40,868 nt of DNA from a virus, in IMG/VR virus record IMGVR_UViG_3300030090_003269, positions 10,622 to 51,489 of that record; one strand, 5' to 3'. Below are positions 15,088 through 25,918 of this stretch, one piece after another. Position numbers and translations under genes: made by a program. Below the pieces are notes generated by a model. The model made no database searches. It saw nothing but the letters and a program-made list of their open reading frames with translations, and was not told the origin of the DNA. Each line of letters begins with the position of its first letter. Position 1 is the stretch's first letter.

Positions 15088-16446
15088 ATGGCTTACTTAA
15101 CAAATCAATCAATGCAAGATTATTATGATAGTGAAGATTATGGTAATTATCAATTTGTAAGTTTAAAAGATATAATTAATCAGTTTATGTTTGTTTATAC
15201 TGGTGAAGATAAAATAATATCTAAAGCCAGTAGAACAGACGTAGCTTTTCACGCTCAAAGAGCGTTAGCAGAATTATCTTTTGATACTTTTCGATCTTGT
15301 AAATCAAAAGAAATAGTTTTACCCCCTACACTTCAAATGATACTTCCACAGGATTATATAAATTACACTAAAGTTAGTTTTGTAGATACTAGCGGTATAA
15401 AACATGTAATATATCCTACTCTTAAAACTTCTAATCCAAAAAAATATTTACAAAACGCAGAAGGTGATTTTACATTAAAAGCAACAGGCGATGTTTTAAC
15501 AACTTCAGATACTATAACTTTAACTACGAGGCAAAACAATATTTTAGTAGGTATGAACGTTACTGGCGGTCTACTTCCTTCTGGTATAAACGTTTGGAGC
15601 GTAAAACACGAGTCTAACTCAACTATTATCAGAATAAGAGAAGGGGCTTCAGTTTTTACACCAACAACACAAGTACTTGGTGCTGAGCTTACTTTTACTT
15701 CTAGCGATAAAAATCTTATAAGAGAAAATTCAGATCTACACGTTGTAGATTATACAAGTTTTAGCTTAACAGATAAAACGGTAACTTTTTCAAGTGCAAG
15801 TGATATATCTAATATAGAACCTGGTATGTATGTTTATAGTTCTGTATATCCCGCTTCTACAAAAGTTGTTAATGTTAATTCAAATATATTAACTGTAGAT
15901 CAAGATCCATTGTCTTCAACATCTACTTTTTTTAGTGATGTTAATCAATTAGTTATTGCTAGTAGCTATAGAACAGATGAAGATTATAAAGACTCTACAA
16001 CATGGGAAAACTATAAATCAAATACACCTTTTGAAAGAAGACAAGATGATTATATTGATGATATATATTGGACTTTAGAAGGAAATAGATATGGTATTGA
16101 TCCTAGTCAGGCACAAATAAATGGTTCTTTTTATATTGATTGTGACGCTGGCAAAATACACTTTAGCTCTAATTTAAGTGGTGAAACTATAGTATTAGAT
16201 TATATAAGCGATGGATTAGGTACAGAAGAAGAAATGAAAGTACATAAGTATGCTGAAGAAGCAATGTACAAGTGCATTATGTATTCTTTAGCAGCTGGTA
16301 GATCAAACATACCAGAATATCAAATAAATAGATTTAAAAAAGAAAGATTTGCTTCTGTTAGAACTGCAAAATTAAGATTATCAAATTTAAAATTAGAAGA
16401 ATTAACTCAAGTGCTTAGAGGTAAGTCTAAGTGGATAAAACACTAG
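15088..16446 (+). CDS. Second ring/tail-connector protein with two inserted beta units
   Basis: The 452-residue protein has a helical N-terminal part (KDIINQFMFVYTGEDKIISK, then FHAQRALAELSFDTF) and a C-terminal helical core (EEEMKVHKYAEEAMYKCIMY, 'FKKERFASVRTAKLRLSNLK'). Those elements resemble tail-tube or connector proteins of podoviruses. Between them are two tandem beta units at about 127-203 and 214-290. Each has a 'GM.V....P....V..V' core (VGMNVTGGLLPSGINVWSV and EPGMYVYSSVYPASTKVVNV), a decoration often inserted into phage virion proteins. The gene lies three bases before the nozzle gene. I judge a virion connector role likely; the exact ring number is not resolvable. Confidence 0.65.
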   Translation: MAYLTNQSMQDYYDSEDYGNYQFVSLKDIINQFMFVYTGEDKIISKASRTDVAFHAQRALAELSFDTFRSCKSKEIVLPPTLQMILPQDYINYTKVSFVDTSGIKHVIYPTLKTSNPKKYLQNAEGDFTLKATGDVLTTSDTITLTTRQNNILVGMNVTGGLLPSGINVWSVKHESNSTIIRIREGASVFTPTTQVLGAELTFTSSDKNLIRENSDLHVVDYTSFSLTDKTVTFSSASDISNIEPGMYVYSSVYPASTKVVNVNSNILTVDQDPLSSTSTFFSDVNQLVIASSYRTDEDYKDSTTWENYKSNTPFERRQDDYIDDIYWTLEGNRYGIDPSQAQINGSFYIDCDAGKIHFSSNLSGETIVLDYISDGLGTEEEMKVHKYAEEAMYKCIMYSLAAGRSNIPEYQINRFKKERFASVRTAKLRLSNLKLEELTQVLRGKSKWIKH

Positions 16447-16449
16447 TAA

Positions 16450-19400
16450 ATGCCAAATATTAAAAACAATTTTGCCGCTGGTAAAATGAACAAAGATCTT
16501 GATGAGAGACTTACTCCAAGTGGTGAGTATAGAGACGCTATGAATATACAGGTATCTACTTCTGACGATTCAGATGTTGGTACTGTTCAAAATATATTAG
16601 GTAACAAACTTTTAGATGGACAATCTGGTATACCATCTGGTTCTGTTTGTATAGGTTCTATTTCTGACGAAAAAAATGATTGTTTATATTGGTTAACAAC
16701 AGAAAACTCTTTTAAATCAGCTTTTGAAGATGATAATCCAGATATTATAGTTGAACAAGGACCTAATCAGCAAGGGCAAGGAGATCCTTGGCCTGCAAAT
16801 TATTTTGCACCACCACTTGATGATATAAATGGTACTTCAACTAGTTTTTTTAAGTCTAATTTTTTTACAAAAAAACGTAAAAATACTATATATAAAATAC
16901 AAGAAATAGAAACAGATTTTAACACTTATGACTATGAAATTACACCTGTTTTTATTGACGATGCTGGTTTAATAGTAACCGCTTGGCGGTCCATGGGTAC
17001 TGGTGCTATTGGTCAATCACAAACTGAATTAGCAAACGAATTATTTGCTAGTGGAACAGATAATTTAGGTAACACGTACACATGTACACAAGGTTCACCT
17101 TGTAACGCTTTTGACGTTGACATTTACAATGGTCATACTTCTTATGGTTTTATTAACAACGGTATGGGGTATGGTAGCAATAACGGACCTGTTCCAGGTG
17201 TTAAAACTAGTTTTCAACTAAATATATATGATGCTGCTGGTATAAGAATTGGAGATAAAGTTGAAGGTATTGGTTTTAATCCTTGGTCTGTATATTTAGG
17301 TGGCCCTGCGTATCAAAACTTTTTTCCAGAAGACACTGTTGTAACAGCTAAGCAGGTTATTTCAACATGGACCGATCATTCTGGCAATCAATATGAACAC
17401 GCTGTTATTACACTTAACAAAGGTGTTTATGCGATGTGGTTTAACGCTATAGATGGCGTATTAGAGGAAAATTTACCATTTGTTTTAGGTCAAGGCTTAC
17501 CAACAAGCGTTTTAGTTTCTCATTTTGTTTTTGATGGTAGTGTATTAAAATTTTCTCCTGAAAACCTAGTAACAGGTATTAATATTATTGACGATATGCT
17601 TTTCTTTACAGACAATAATACTGAGCCTAAAAAAATAAATATACCAAGATCTATAGAAGGTACAGACCCAAGTGGTGAAATACATACTAAATTAATTAAT
17701 AGAGATCAAAACATAAGCTTTTCTAGTGATATAGACATTAGAGAAGAACATGTTACTGTTATAAAAAAAGCACCAACAAAAGCCCCTATTATAGATGTTA
17801 GTATTGGTAGAGATGAAAACTTAAACTACTCTGGAATAATATATACTACAGAACCAGGTTCTAGTGTTAACAGTTCTTTTTTAAACGGAAACCAAACACA
17901 ATCAACAGCACAAAATTTTCAAAGTTTTTCTGTAGGTGATACTATTTATTTAAGAATAGAAGAAAGAACAGATTATACAAACGCTTTTAATAATCCAGCC
18001 AATTTTGCTTTTAACAGTGGTTATTCTTTCGAGTGGAACACAGCTCAAAATAGAGAGGTTGTTTTAAAAGAGTGCGATATAAATGACGGTACTTCAGTTC
18101 CAAGTTTACCTATTAAAGATTGGAGAATAAAAGGTATAGTTGTACCTTGGAGTGGAAATAATTTTACAATAACAAGCCCAACTGGTTTTGGATCAATACA
18201 CCAGGTTGCTATAGAAATAACAGCTATAAATGATGCACCTCCAGTAGCTGATGCTATAATTAACGGTGGCGTTTTAAATTATACTATTGATCTTTTTGAT
18301 AAATCAGAAAAAATATTTGAATATAAATATCCTAGATTTGCTTATAGATATCAATATGAAGACGGTGAGTATTCTACTTTTTCACCTTTTTCTGAGGTTG
18401 CTTTTGTTCCTGGTGGTTTTGATTATCACTCTAAAAAAGGATACAATATAGGTATGACAAATATGGCTGCTTCAATTGCTGTAAAAAATTATATACCAGA
18501 AGATTTACCTTTAGATGTTGTAAAAGTTGATATATTATACAAAGACGATGCCTCTCCAAATATATATTTAGTAGAATCAATAAGGCCTAATGATTCTCGT
18601 ACCGTTGAAATAGAAGACGCAAGTGGTAGTATAACAAATATAAACTATTGGGATCTTAATGAATTTATTATTACAGACGAAACTGTTAGCGCTGTCTTAC
18701 CGGCAAATCAATTATTAAGAACTTATGATAACGTGCCTAGAAAAGCCTTAGCTCAAGAAGTTTCTGGCAGTAGAATAATATATGGTAATTATTTACAAAA
18801 TTACAATATAACACAAAGAGACGATAAAAAAAGTCCTTTTGTACCTAACTTTAAACACAGCTTAGTATCTTACCCAATAAATACAACTTTAAAATCTATA
18901 AAATCATTAAGAGAATATCAGTTAGGAGTTACTTTTTTAGATGAATATGGTAGAGAAACACCGGTGTTAACAAATCCAAACGGCTCTTTTAAAGTTTCAA
19001 AACAACAAGCTGTTGCAAATAACAGAATTAAAGTTGGGCTAAGAGACCAAGACTATCCTAGAAACATGAAGTTTTTAAAGTTTTATATAAAAGAAACTTC
19101 GGGTGAGTATTACAACATGGCTATGGATCGTTACTATGATGCTGAAGATGGCAACATGTGGTTGGCTTTTCCTTCTTCTGATAGAAATAAATTAGATATA
19201 GATACTTTTTTAATATTAAAGAAAGGAGTGAGCTCAGATACTCTTGTTACTGAAAAAGCTAGGTACAAAATATTAGCTATAGAAAACGAAGCTCCAGATT
19301 ACATTAAAACAAATAGAGTTGTTGTTTCTGCTGAAACTCACAAGCATATAGTAGAAGATACTGATCCAAGTAGTAGTACTTTTGGTACTTTTATAAACAA

Positions 19401-22400
19401 CACTGATAGACTTTTTGGAGACACACTTGATGAGGTCCCTGTTGAAGGCGGTGTTTCTTTTAAAATGTCTTGGAGTGCTGGCTTTGATAATGGTACTGGT
19501 AGAAATTTAGAAACAATATTAGAAAAAGAAGCAGGTGAGCCCGGAGCAGAACTACATGTTGACTTTGTTAACACTATTAACGGTGAAACTTCTGCTAGAT
19601 ATAAAATAGCCGAGATAACAGCAGATAGAGATTCTGTTACTGGAGAAGCCGAATACTATTTTATAAGAGTTGAGGATACTTTTGGTACTGATGTAAACTT
19701 TATGCTTGACAATCCTTCTCAACCAAATAATGCTACTGAAATAAGAGATCGTATAAAGGCCAGAGTATGGAAATACACGGTTGTTAACAAGCCTCAATTT
19801 GATGGTAGATTTTTTGTAAAAATATTTGTAGACGAAATATTTCAAAAACATATAAAAGCAATATTTGAAGGTGAAATAGAATACGCTGAACTAGCTCAGA
19901 AAAAAGTTTATCATATGCCTAACCATAATATATATATGGAAAGAATGAAGCATATTGTTGGTTGGGCTGGTGGTAAAAGTTCTGAATCTATAACGGGTAG
20001 TGATACACATTATACTGTTGGTGATACATCTGCTCTTGGTAGATATATGGCTTATTTTCAACCTATGAGAATGTATACACAAGCCCATCATGATTCTAGG
20101 GCTGGTGGTGGTCACGCTGACATTGCATATGACGCTTATAGCAATTCGTTTACTGTTGGTGCGCAGGGTTATAATAGACTACTAAGAACAAATTATGCTG
20201 GTATTGCTGCATATCCATATTACACTTATAAATGGTCTGTGCCTGGAAGATGGTATATAGATGAATCTACTTATTACGCTACTAGATACAATGATGATTT
20301 TTATGATGAAGGTTGGATTAATAAGCCAGGCGGTGTTAATAGTAGTGGTATTACAAATTATAATGTTCAATCAAGAGTACACTTATCTTTTGGCGGTATT
20401 ACGGCTGGTACAAGAGAATATTTTGACACAGACACTGTTTGCATTGCTGATATAAATTTGTATTCAAGCGTAGATGGTCATAATGAAAATATTAATGAAT
20501 CTTATTTAGATAGTGGTGGTAGTATACATTTTACAGGAGACGATGTTTATGATCTTCAGTCTTCTACTATTAGAAAAGTAACTACTGAACCAGGTAGTCA
20601 AGGGTTTTTTAATATAACTGGTAGTAATAGTATTTACAGCAACGCTCTTGCGCCTAACGATAGACATGAAGATCAACACAACTTTGCTGGTAAATTAAAT
20701 TCAGGATTTAGATTTAGATGGGAAAATAATCCTTATGGTACTGTGCATGAAATAGTTGGTAGTGTTGACCAATTACAACTATGTAGAAACCCTAAAGCAG
20801 GTACTAACTCAACAATTAACCATGCCCCTAGTTCTCAAGGTTGGGGAAGTACATCTACTCTTGATAGCAATGAAAGAATAAGTCTTTATAGGCCAGCAAA
20901 CTTTTCAAAAAAGTTTAGTTATAATGTAGAGCCTTCTATGAGTGTTTGGGATCCTACTCATAGCTCGAACAATCTTGTTCCAGGCCCAATACCCAACGGT
21001 GTTAAAATGGGTAACAATGATAATCCAATAACTTTTTTAGAAGGTAGAGAAATAAAATTAACAGGTACTCAAAGAATAACACAAAGTCAAGTTGGCGCTA
21101 ACATGAACAACAAGCCTTATATTAGAGTAGATAATATTACTGGTTTTTGTGATAATTCAGAAACACCACAGGTTATTACTCAACAACAATATCTAATAAC
21201 AAACTTTAACGATGCTACTGGTGCTCCTGATCATGATAATTTACTTGTTGAGTCTATAAAAGAAGTGGGTGCAAATGAATATATAATATTCATAACTGGT
21301 TATTATAAAAGATTAGAACAAAGTGATTTTCCTAGTTCTGTTGGTAGTACTGACGAGGTTACTCTTAGACAGGCCTGTATGAATGGTATTTCACCAGAAG
21401 CAGCAGAATCCTTAAACATGGATCCTGCGGTACAAAGTAATTATAAAACAATAGGTTCTGTTGGTTATAACATACAGTTTGTTGATGAAATATTTCCAGA
21501 CGAAATACTACCTGAAAAACCAGCCATTTGGGAAACAGAACCAAAAGAAACAAAAGATCTAGATATATATTATGAAATAAGTAAAAGTATACCTTTGTTT
21601 TTAGATGACACTACTATTAGAACTATTATTGAAAACGGTTCTTTTGTAAGTACAAATGATACCACAGATGCTAGTGGTGTTATTATAAATCATTTAGATC
21701 CAAACACAACGGTAGTTAATGCTTATGATAATGTTATAGAGCTATCACACTCTGCGGTTTTTGATCCTACAGATCCAGCTGTTGGTTTAATACCTGAACA
21801 AGTTTTTCGTGTTGAAAACGCGGATGGAACTAGTTTTGGCGTTGAAGCTGTTGAATATTTAAGTATAAATGTTACTTATCCTAACATTGATCACATTGTA
21901 TTAAATCCTTCTTTATATAATAGTAACCATAGACTTAATTGGCATAATTGTTATTCATTTAACAATGGTGTAGAATCTAATAGAATAAGAGACAACTTTA
22001 ACACTCCTTTTATATCTAATGGTGTAAGAGTTTCTTCTACATTAGAAGAGAAATATGAAGAAGAAAGAAGAAAATATGGTTTAATATACTCGGGGCTTTA
22101 TAATTCTGTTTCTGGTATAAATAATTTAAATCAATTTATTACCGCTGAAAAAATAACAAAAGATGTAAATCCTATATATGGTAGTATTCAAAAACTATTT
22201 TCTAGAGATACTGACTTAGTTACAATGTGTGAAGATAAAGTTTTAAGAATATTAGCAGATAAAGACGCTGTATTTGAGGCAGACGGTAATGCTCAATTAA
22301 CTTCAACAAATAGAGTTTTAGGTCAAACAGTTCCTTTTGTTGGTGAATATGGTATATCTAAAAACCCAGAAAGTTTTGCTTCTGAATCTTATAGAGCTTA

Positions 22401-25400
22401 TTTTAGTGATAAAGTTAGAGGTGCTATTATTAGATTATCTAGAGATGGTATTACTCCTATATCTGATCACGGTATGAAAGATTGGTTTAGAGATAATTTA
22501 AAGCTTACAAGCACGATACATGGTAGTTTTGATGATAAAAAAGATGAATACAATATAACCTTAAGATATCCTGGAACTATAAAAGAAACTGCAAAAAAGA
22601 AAAACGCAACTGTTTCTTTTAGAGAAGATGTTAAAGGTTGGGTTAGTTTTAAATCTTTTATAAAAGAACATGGTGATAGTTGTGCTAATAACTATTACAC
22701 ATTTAAAAATGGTAAAATATACAAACATCACGTTGAAGGTGAAGATTACAATACTTTTTATGGTACGCACACAGATTCTAGTTTTATTACTATTTTTAAT
22801 GATGTTCCAGGAAGTATCAAATCTTTTAAAACTTTAGATTACGAGGGTACTCAATCAAAAGTAGATGTTCAACTAAATGTTAGTGGTGGTGTTATAGATG
22901 ATGGAGAATATTACAACTTAGACGAAAAACCTGGTTGGTATGTTGAAAGTATAGAAACAGATCAAGATGTTGGTAGCTTAAACGAATTTATTAAAAAAGA
23001 AAAAAAGTGGTTTAACTATATTAAAGGAAAAAGCTTGTTGGTTGCAAATTATCAAGCTCTTGGTTATGACGGGGAAAACTTTGCACACCAAGGCTTAGGT
23101 ACTTTAGCTGTAGACGCTTATGATACTGAAGTATATGGTTGTATGGACCCAACAATGTTTAACTATAATCCAAACGCAACTATTAATCAAATAAGTGCTT
23201 TTAACTTTACAAGTGATCCTTGTATTCCATTTGTTTATGGTTGTATGGATAGCTCTGCCGCAAACTATGATCCAAATGCTAATACAGATGATGGTTCTTG
23301 TCAGTATCCTGGCTGTACAGATGGTACATATGTTAATGGTTGTGGTGTAGGTTGTAATGGAGCTATTAACTATGATCCAAACGCTAATGTTGATGACGGA
23401 TCTTGTATTTATTGTGTGCTTGGTTGTACTGACCCAACAGCATTTAATTACGACGCTATGGCTACATGTGACGATGGTTCTTGTATACCTGTAATAATGG
23501 GTTGTACAGATAACTTTAATAACAATGTTGTTAACTATGATCCTGCTGCTAATACGGATGATGGTTCATGTGATTACTATGGCTGTATGGATTCTCTTGC
23601 TGACAACTTTTTACTTTCTGGACAAGATAATGGATGGAATGTTACAAACCCAACTACTGGTGAAAACGTATTATGTTGGGATAATCAAAATGCTAGTAAT
23701 CCAAGTGAAAATATTTATCCTTTTTCAATAACTTTAAATTATCCTTATCCAGGCCCTACGATTGATTATTTAACTAACACTAACCAAAACCCTAATTGTA
23801 CTAACTGTCCTATATCTTATATACCGCCATGTGCAACTATAGATGATGGTAGTTGTACATATCCACCAACATCTGGTTGTTTAGATGCTACCGCTTGTAA
23901 TTATGATCCAAATGCTACTTTAGCGGACTATTGTCACTATTGCGCAGATCCTACAGCGCTGTTTTATGATTGGGCAGATTTAAGTGGTTTTAATGCATCT
24001 AACTGTAACAGCGGTTGTGTAGATTGTCCACCTATAACTGGTGTTACAATAACAAACGTAGATCACACTGGTTGTACAATAACTTGGGATGTTCCTGATG
24101 TACAGTTTTTACAAAATATGTCTGCAAGTGGAAATCAAATAAATGGTACGGGTGTTTGGCGTATAAAAGTTCACTGGGGTAGTCCTAATTTTTCACCTCC
24201 TTATGATCCTAGCTCTGGTCAAGGTGGTAGTACACCAGTTTCTGGATATATAGAATACTCTCCTTATGATCTTACTTTAAACAACGGTGTTTATATAACA
24301 GACAATGGCAATGGCACTCACTCTATAGATGTTTCTTTTGGAGCACCAGGTATAGTCATGGGTAATAATTTTATACCTAACACAACTTATGTTGTTGCTG
24401 TTGATGTTATGTGTCAAAATGATGCTAGAAATCATCCTATCGCTCCTAACAATGCTTCTTTACAATACTCAAATAACTTACAAAGTAATCTTGATGGAGC
24501 GTCGCAAAACTCTTTACCATCATTTACAATACCTACACCGCCACCACCACCTGTTTATGGTTGTACTGACACTAACGCTATAAATTATGATTGTGATTCT
24601 AGTAATGTATTTGGTTATACTTGGCCAAACCCAGGTTCAATTATGACACAACAGCCACCTTGTAACGATGGTGTGACTGTTGATGATGGTAGTTGTATCA
24701 TGCCTGTTTATGGATGTATAGATGATGGTTATTGTACAGATGGTGTTAATCCTACTGGTTATGGAGGTTCTTATCACTGGTGTTCTAACACCTCGCCTCA
24801 CGATAGCTCTAATAGTTATGCAAGTCCTTTTAATGGCATTGCTGCGGACAATTATGATCCAAACGCAAATACTGATGATGGATCGTGTAAGTATATCGGT
24901 TGTACAGATCCAAACGCGTGTAATTACGATCCTTTATATAACGAACCTTGTTTAGATGATAATGGAACTCCAAATGGTACTGTTGGTAATGGTTGTTGTG
25001 GTGGTTGTGGTGATCCTTCAGCCATAAATTATAATGGTGTTACTAATTATGGTTGTACAGGTAACTGCGTAATGTGTCCTTGTTTAGACAATACCACGGG
25101 TGCGGGTGCGATTAATGATAATTTAATTGTAGATCCTGTGTATATGACTGGAAACGGCGCATTACTTGATACAAATGATGGTCAAACTTACATGCCAATA
25201 ACAATAACGTTCCAGTTTCCTAGTGGCTTTGACTTTAGTCTTCTTGATACTGTAGGTCCTAATTATAATATTAAATTAAGATATAGAAACTTGTCAACTA
25301 TGATTTTAAATACAGTACAAATACCTGTACCTACTAGTTATAATTTAACTAATAGTCCGTTTACGGTTACTTTTCCTGCTTACAATAGCAGTACTAATCC

Positions 25401-25539
25401 AGCATTTTCTCCTCAGTTAGATATAGGTACTAGTTATGAGTTAGACTTTTATGTTGGTTGCCCAACAGATTATAATCAATATATGACAGCTTCTGCTTGT
25501 TCTGGAGACACTGTATTTACACTACCTTCAGTTATTTAA
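16450..25539 (+). CDS. Giant nozzle/stabilisation protein with Cys-rich C-terminal repeats
   Basis: The 3029-residue protein starts with NFAAGKMNKDLDERLTPSGE and YRDAMNIQVSTSDDSDVGT. This signature belongs to DNA-stabilisation/nozzle proteins of podoviruses (P22 gp10-like; 'muzzle' in crAss-like phages), which close the tail tube. Position after two connector genes supports this. Residues 1 to about 2220 are beta-rich with Asn/Thr/Tyr-rich blades. Part of it (about 560-720, 'YKYPRFAYRYQYEDGEYSTFSPFSE') reads like a fibronectin- or propeller-like segment. Residues about 2229-2880 are Cys-rich repeats (separate entry), interrupted by a fibronectin-III-like domain at about 2530-2690. The last 140 residues are beta-rich. 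It is far longer than the P22 gp10 family, so the C-terminal third is an added host-contact module. Confidence 0.75.
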   Translation: MPNIKNNFAAGKMNKDLDERLTPSGEYRDAMNIQVSTSDDSDVGTVQNILGNKLLDGQSGIPSGSVCIGSISDEKNDCLYWLTTENSFKSAFEDDNPDIIVEQGPNQQGQGDPWPANYFAPPLDDINGTSTSFFKSNFFTKKRKNTIYKIQEIETDFNTYDYEITPVFIDDAGLIVTAWRSMGTGAIGQSQTELANELFASGTDNLGNTYTCTQGSPCNAFDVDIYNGHTSYGFINNGMGYGSNNGPVPGVKTSFQLNIYDAAGIRIGDKVEGIGFNPWSVYLGGPAYQNFFPEDTVVTAKQVISTWTDHSGNQYEHAVITLNKGVYAMWFNAIDGVLEENLPFVLGQGLPTSVLVSHFVFDGSVLKFSPENLVTGINIIDDMLFFTDNNTEPKKINIPRSIEGTDPSGEIHTKLINRDQNISFSSDIDIREEHVTVIKKAPTKAPIIDVSIGRDENLNYSGIIYTTEPGSSVNSSFLNGNQTQSTAQNFQSFSVGDTIYLRIEERTDYTNAFNNPANFAFNSGYSFEWNTAQNREVVLKECDINDGTSVPSLPIKDWRIKGIVVPWSGNNFTITSPTGFGSIHQVAIEITAINDAPPVADAIINGGVLNYTIDLFDKSEKIFEYKYPRFAYRYQYEDGEYSTFSPFSEVAFVPGGFDYHSKKGYNIGMTNMAASIAVKNYIPEDLPLDVVKVDILYKDDASPNIYLVESIRPNDSRTVEIEDASGSITNINYWDLNEFIITDETVSAVLPANQLLRTYDNVPRKALAQEVSGSRIIYGNYLQNYNITQRDDKKSPFVPNFKHSLVSYPINTTLKSIKSLREYQLGVTFLDEYGRETPVLTNPNGSFKVSKQQAVANNRIKVGLRDQDYPRNMKFLKFYIKETSGEYYNMAMDRYYDAEDGNMWLAFPSSDRNKLDIDTFLILKKGVSSDTLVTEKARYKILAIENEAPDYIKTNRVVVSAETHKHIVEDTDPSSSTFGTFINNTDRLFGDTLDEVPVEGGVSFKMSWSAGFDNGTGRNLETILEKEAGEPGAELHVDFVNTINGETSARYKIAEITADRDSVTGEAEYYFIRVEDTFGTDVNFMLDNPSQPNNATEIRDRIKARVWKYTVVNKPQFDGRFFVKIFVDEIFQKHIKAIFEGEIEYAELAQKKVYHMPNHNIYMERMKHIVGWAGGKSSESITGSDTHYTVGDTSALGRYMAYFQPMRMYTQAHHDSRAGGGHADIAYDAYSNSFTVGAQGYNRLLRTNYAGIAAYPYYTYKWSVPGRWYIDESTYYATRYNDDFYDEGWINKPGGVNSSGITNYNVQSRVHLSFGGITAGTREYFDTDTVCIADINLYSSVDGHNENINESYLDSGGSIHFTGDDVYDLQSSTIRKVTTEPGSQGFFNITGSNSIYSNALAPNDRHEDQHNFAGKLNSGFRFRWENNPYGTVHEIVGSVDQLQLCRNPKAGTNSTINHAPSSQGWGSTSTLDSNERISLYRPANFSKKFSYNVEPSMSVWDPTHSSNNLVPGPIPNGVKMGNNDNPITFLEGREIKLTGTQRITQSQVGANMNNKPYIRVDNITGFCDNSETPQVITQQQYLITNFNDATGAPDHDNLLVESIKEVGANEYIIFITGYYKRLEQSDFPSSVGSTDEVTLRQACMNGISPEAAESLNMDPAVQSNYKTIGSVGYNIQFVDEIFPDEILPEKPAIWETEPKETKDLDIYYEISKSIPLFLDDTTIRTIIENGSFVSTNDTTDASGVIINHLDPNTTVVNAYDNVIELSHSAVFDPTDPAVGLIPEQVFRVENADGTSFGVEAVEYLSINVTYPNIDHIVLNPSLYNSNHRLNWHNCYSFNNGVESNRIRDNFNTPFISNGVRVSSTLEEKYEEERRKYGLIYSGLYNSVSGINNLNQFITAEKITKDVNPIYGSIQKLFSRDTDLVTMCEDKVLRILADKDAVFEADGNAQLTSTNRVLGQTVPFVGEYGISKNPESFASESYRAYFSDKVRGAIIRLSRDGITPISDHGMKDWFRDNLKLTSTIHGSFDDKKDEYNITLRYPGTIKETAKKKNATVSFREDVKGWVSFKSFIKEHGDSCANNYYTFKNGKIYKHHVEGEDYNTFYGTHTDSSFITIFNDVPGSIKSFKTLDYEGTQSKVDVQLNVSGGVIDDGEYYNLDEKPGWYVESIETDQDVGSLNEFIKKEKKWFNYIKGKSLLVANYQALGYDGENFAHQGLGTLAVDAYDTEVYGCMDPTMFNYNPNATINQISAFNFTSDPCIPFVYGCMDSSAANYDPNANTDDGSCQYPGCTDGTYVNGCGVGCNGAINYDPNANVDDGSCIYCVLGCTDPTAFNYDAMATCDDGSCIPVIMGCTDNFNNNVVNYDPAANTDDGSCDYYGCMDSLADNFLLSGQDNGWNVTNPTTGENVLCWDNQNASNPSENIYPFSITLNYPYPGPTIDYLTNTNQNPNCTNCPISYIPPCATIDDGSCTYPPTSGCLDATACNYDPNATLADYCHYCADPTALFYDWADLSGFNASNCNSGCVDCPPITGVTITNVDHTGCTITWDVPDVQFLQNMSASGNQINGTGVWRIKVHWGSPNFSPPYDPSSGQGGSTPVSGYIEYSPYDLTLNNGVYITDNGNGTHSIDVSFGAPGIVMGNNFIPNTTYVVAVDVMCQNDARNHPIAPNNASLQYSNNLQSNLDGASQNSLPSFTIPTPPPPPVYGCTDTNAINYDCDSSNVFGYTWPNPGSIMTQQPPCNDGVTVDDGSCIMPVYGCIDDGYCTDGVNPTGYGGSYHWCSNTSPHDSSNSYASPFNGIAADNYDPNANTDDGSCKYIGCTDPNACNYDPLYNEPCLDDNGTPNGTVGNGCCGGCGDPSAINYNGVTNYGCTGNCVMCPCLDNTTGAGAINDNLIVDPVYMTGNGALLDTNDGQTYMPITITFQFPSGFDFSLLDTVGPNYNIKLRYRNLSTMILNTVQIPVPTSYNLTNSPFTVTFPAYNSSTNPAFSPQLDIGTSYELDFYVGCPTDYNQYMTASACSGDTVFTLPSVI
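23134..25085 (+). repeat. About ten in-frame Cys-rich repeats (GC.D...NYDP.A..DDGSC)
   Basis: The coding repeat begins at Y2229 (23134) with YGCMDPTMFNYNPNAT. Further units start at about 23236 and continue to about 25085. Good copies have GC.DP.A.NYDP.A and then a DDGSC box about ten residues after the NYDP. Several are stretched by long insertions between the two boxes, and a fibronectin-III-like domain lies between units. Paired Cys suggest disulfides, hence exposure outside the cell. The same repeat is common in secreted proteins of marine flavobacteria (known to me from such proteins). Confidence 0.85.
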
Positions 25540-25550
25540 AATAAAAAAAA

Positions 25551-25907
25551 ATGATACATATAGCTTTAACATTTGATTCAATAAACGCCTCTGCACAAGT
25601 TGGTGATTTAGTTTTTTATATTGCATCTACTAATTCTACTGGTGGTTTTAATTATAGCAATGCAGTACCAATTTTTTTAGGTGAAATAATGTCTATAGAA
25701 GGTAACGTTATAGAGGTATTGTATGATAATATAAATAATCCAAACCCTAAACCTTCAGCTGGAGCTTACATTATGTTTGCTAAAGATAAAAAAATAAATA
25801 ATAATGATATGAAAGGCTATTATATGTCTGCTCATTTTAAAAACAACTCAAAAGATAAAATAGAATTGTTTTCTGTTGGATCGCACGTATCAGAAAGTAG
25901 TAAATAA
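25551..25907 (+). CDS. Small virion-type protein after the nozzle gene
   Basis: The 118-residue product is mainly beta-strand: MIHIALTFDSINASAQVGDL, a strand-rich middle, and a C-terminus 'MKGYYMSAHFKNNSKDKIELFSVGSHVSESSK'. The end pattern (YY...F.N.S..K.ELF.V.S.V.ESSK) recalls a small conserved protein that follows nozzle or tail-protein genes in marine phages. There is no signal peptide or catalytic motif. The gene is separated by 11 bases from the nozzle gene and by 11 from the next structural gene, so all three are probably co-transcribed. Virion association is inferred. Confidence 0.65.
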   Translation: MIHIALTFDSINASAQVGDLVFYIASTNSTGGFNYSNAVPIFLGEIMSIEGNVIEVLYDNINNPNPKPSAGAYIMFAKDKKINNNDMKGYYMSAHFKNNSKDKIELFSVGSHVSESSK

Positions 25908-25918
25908 AAAAATAAAAT

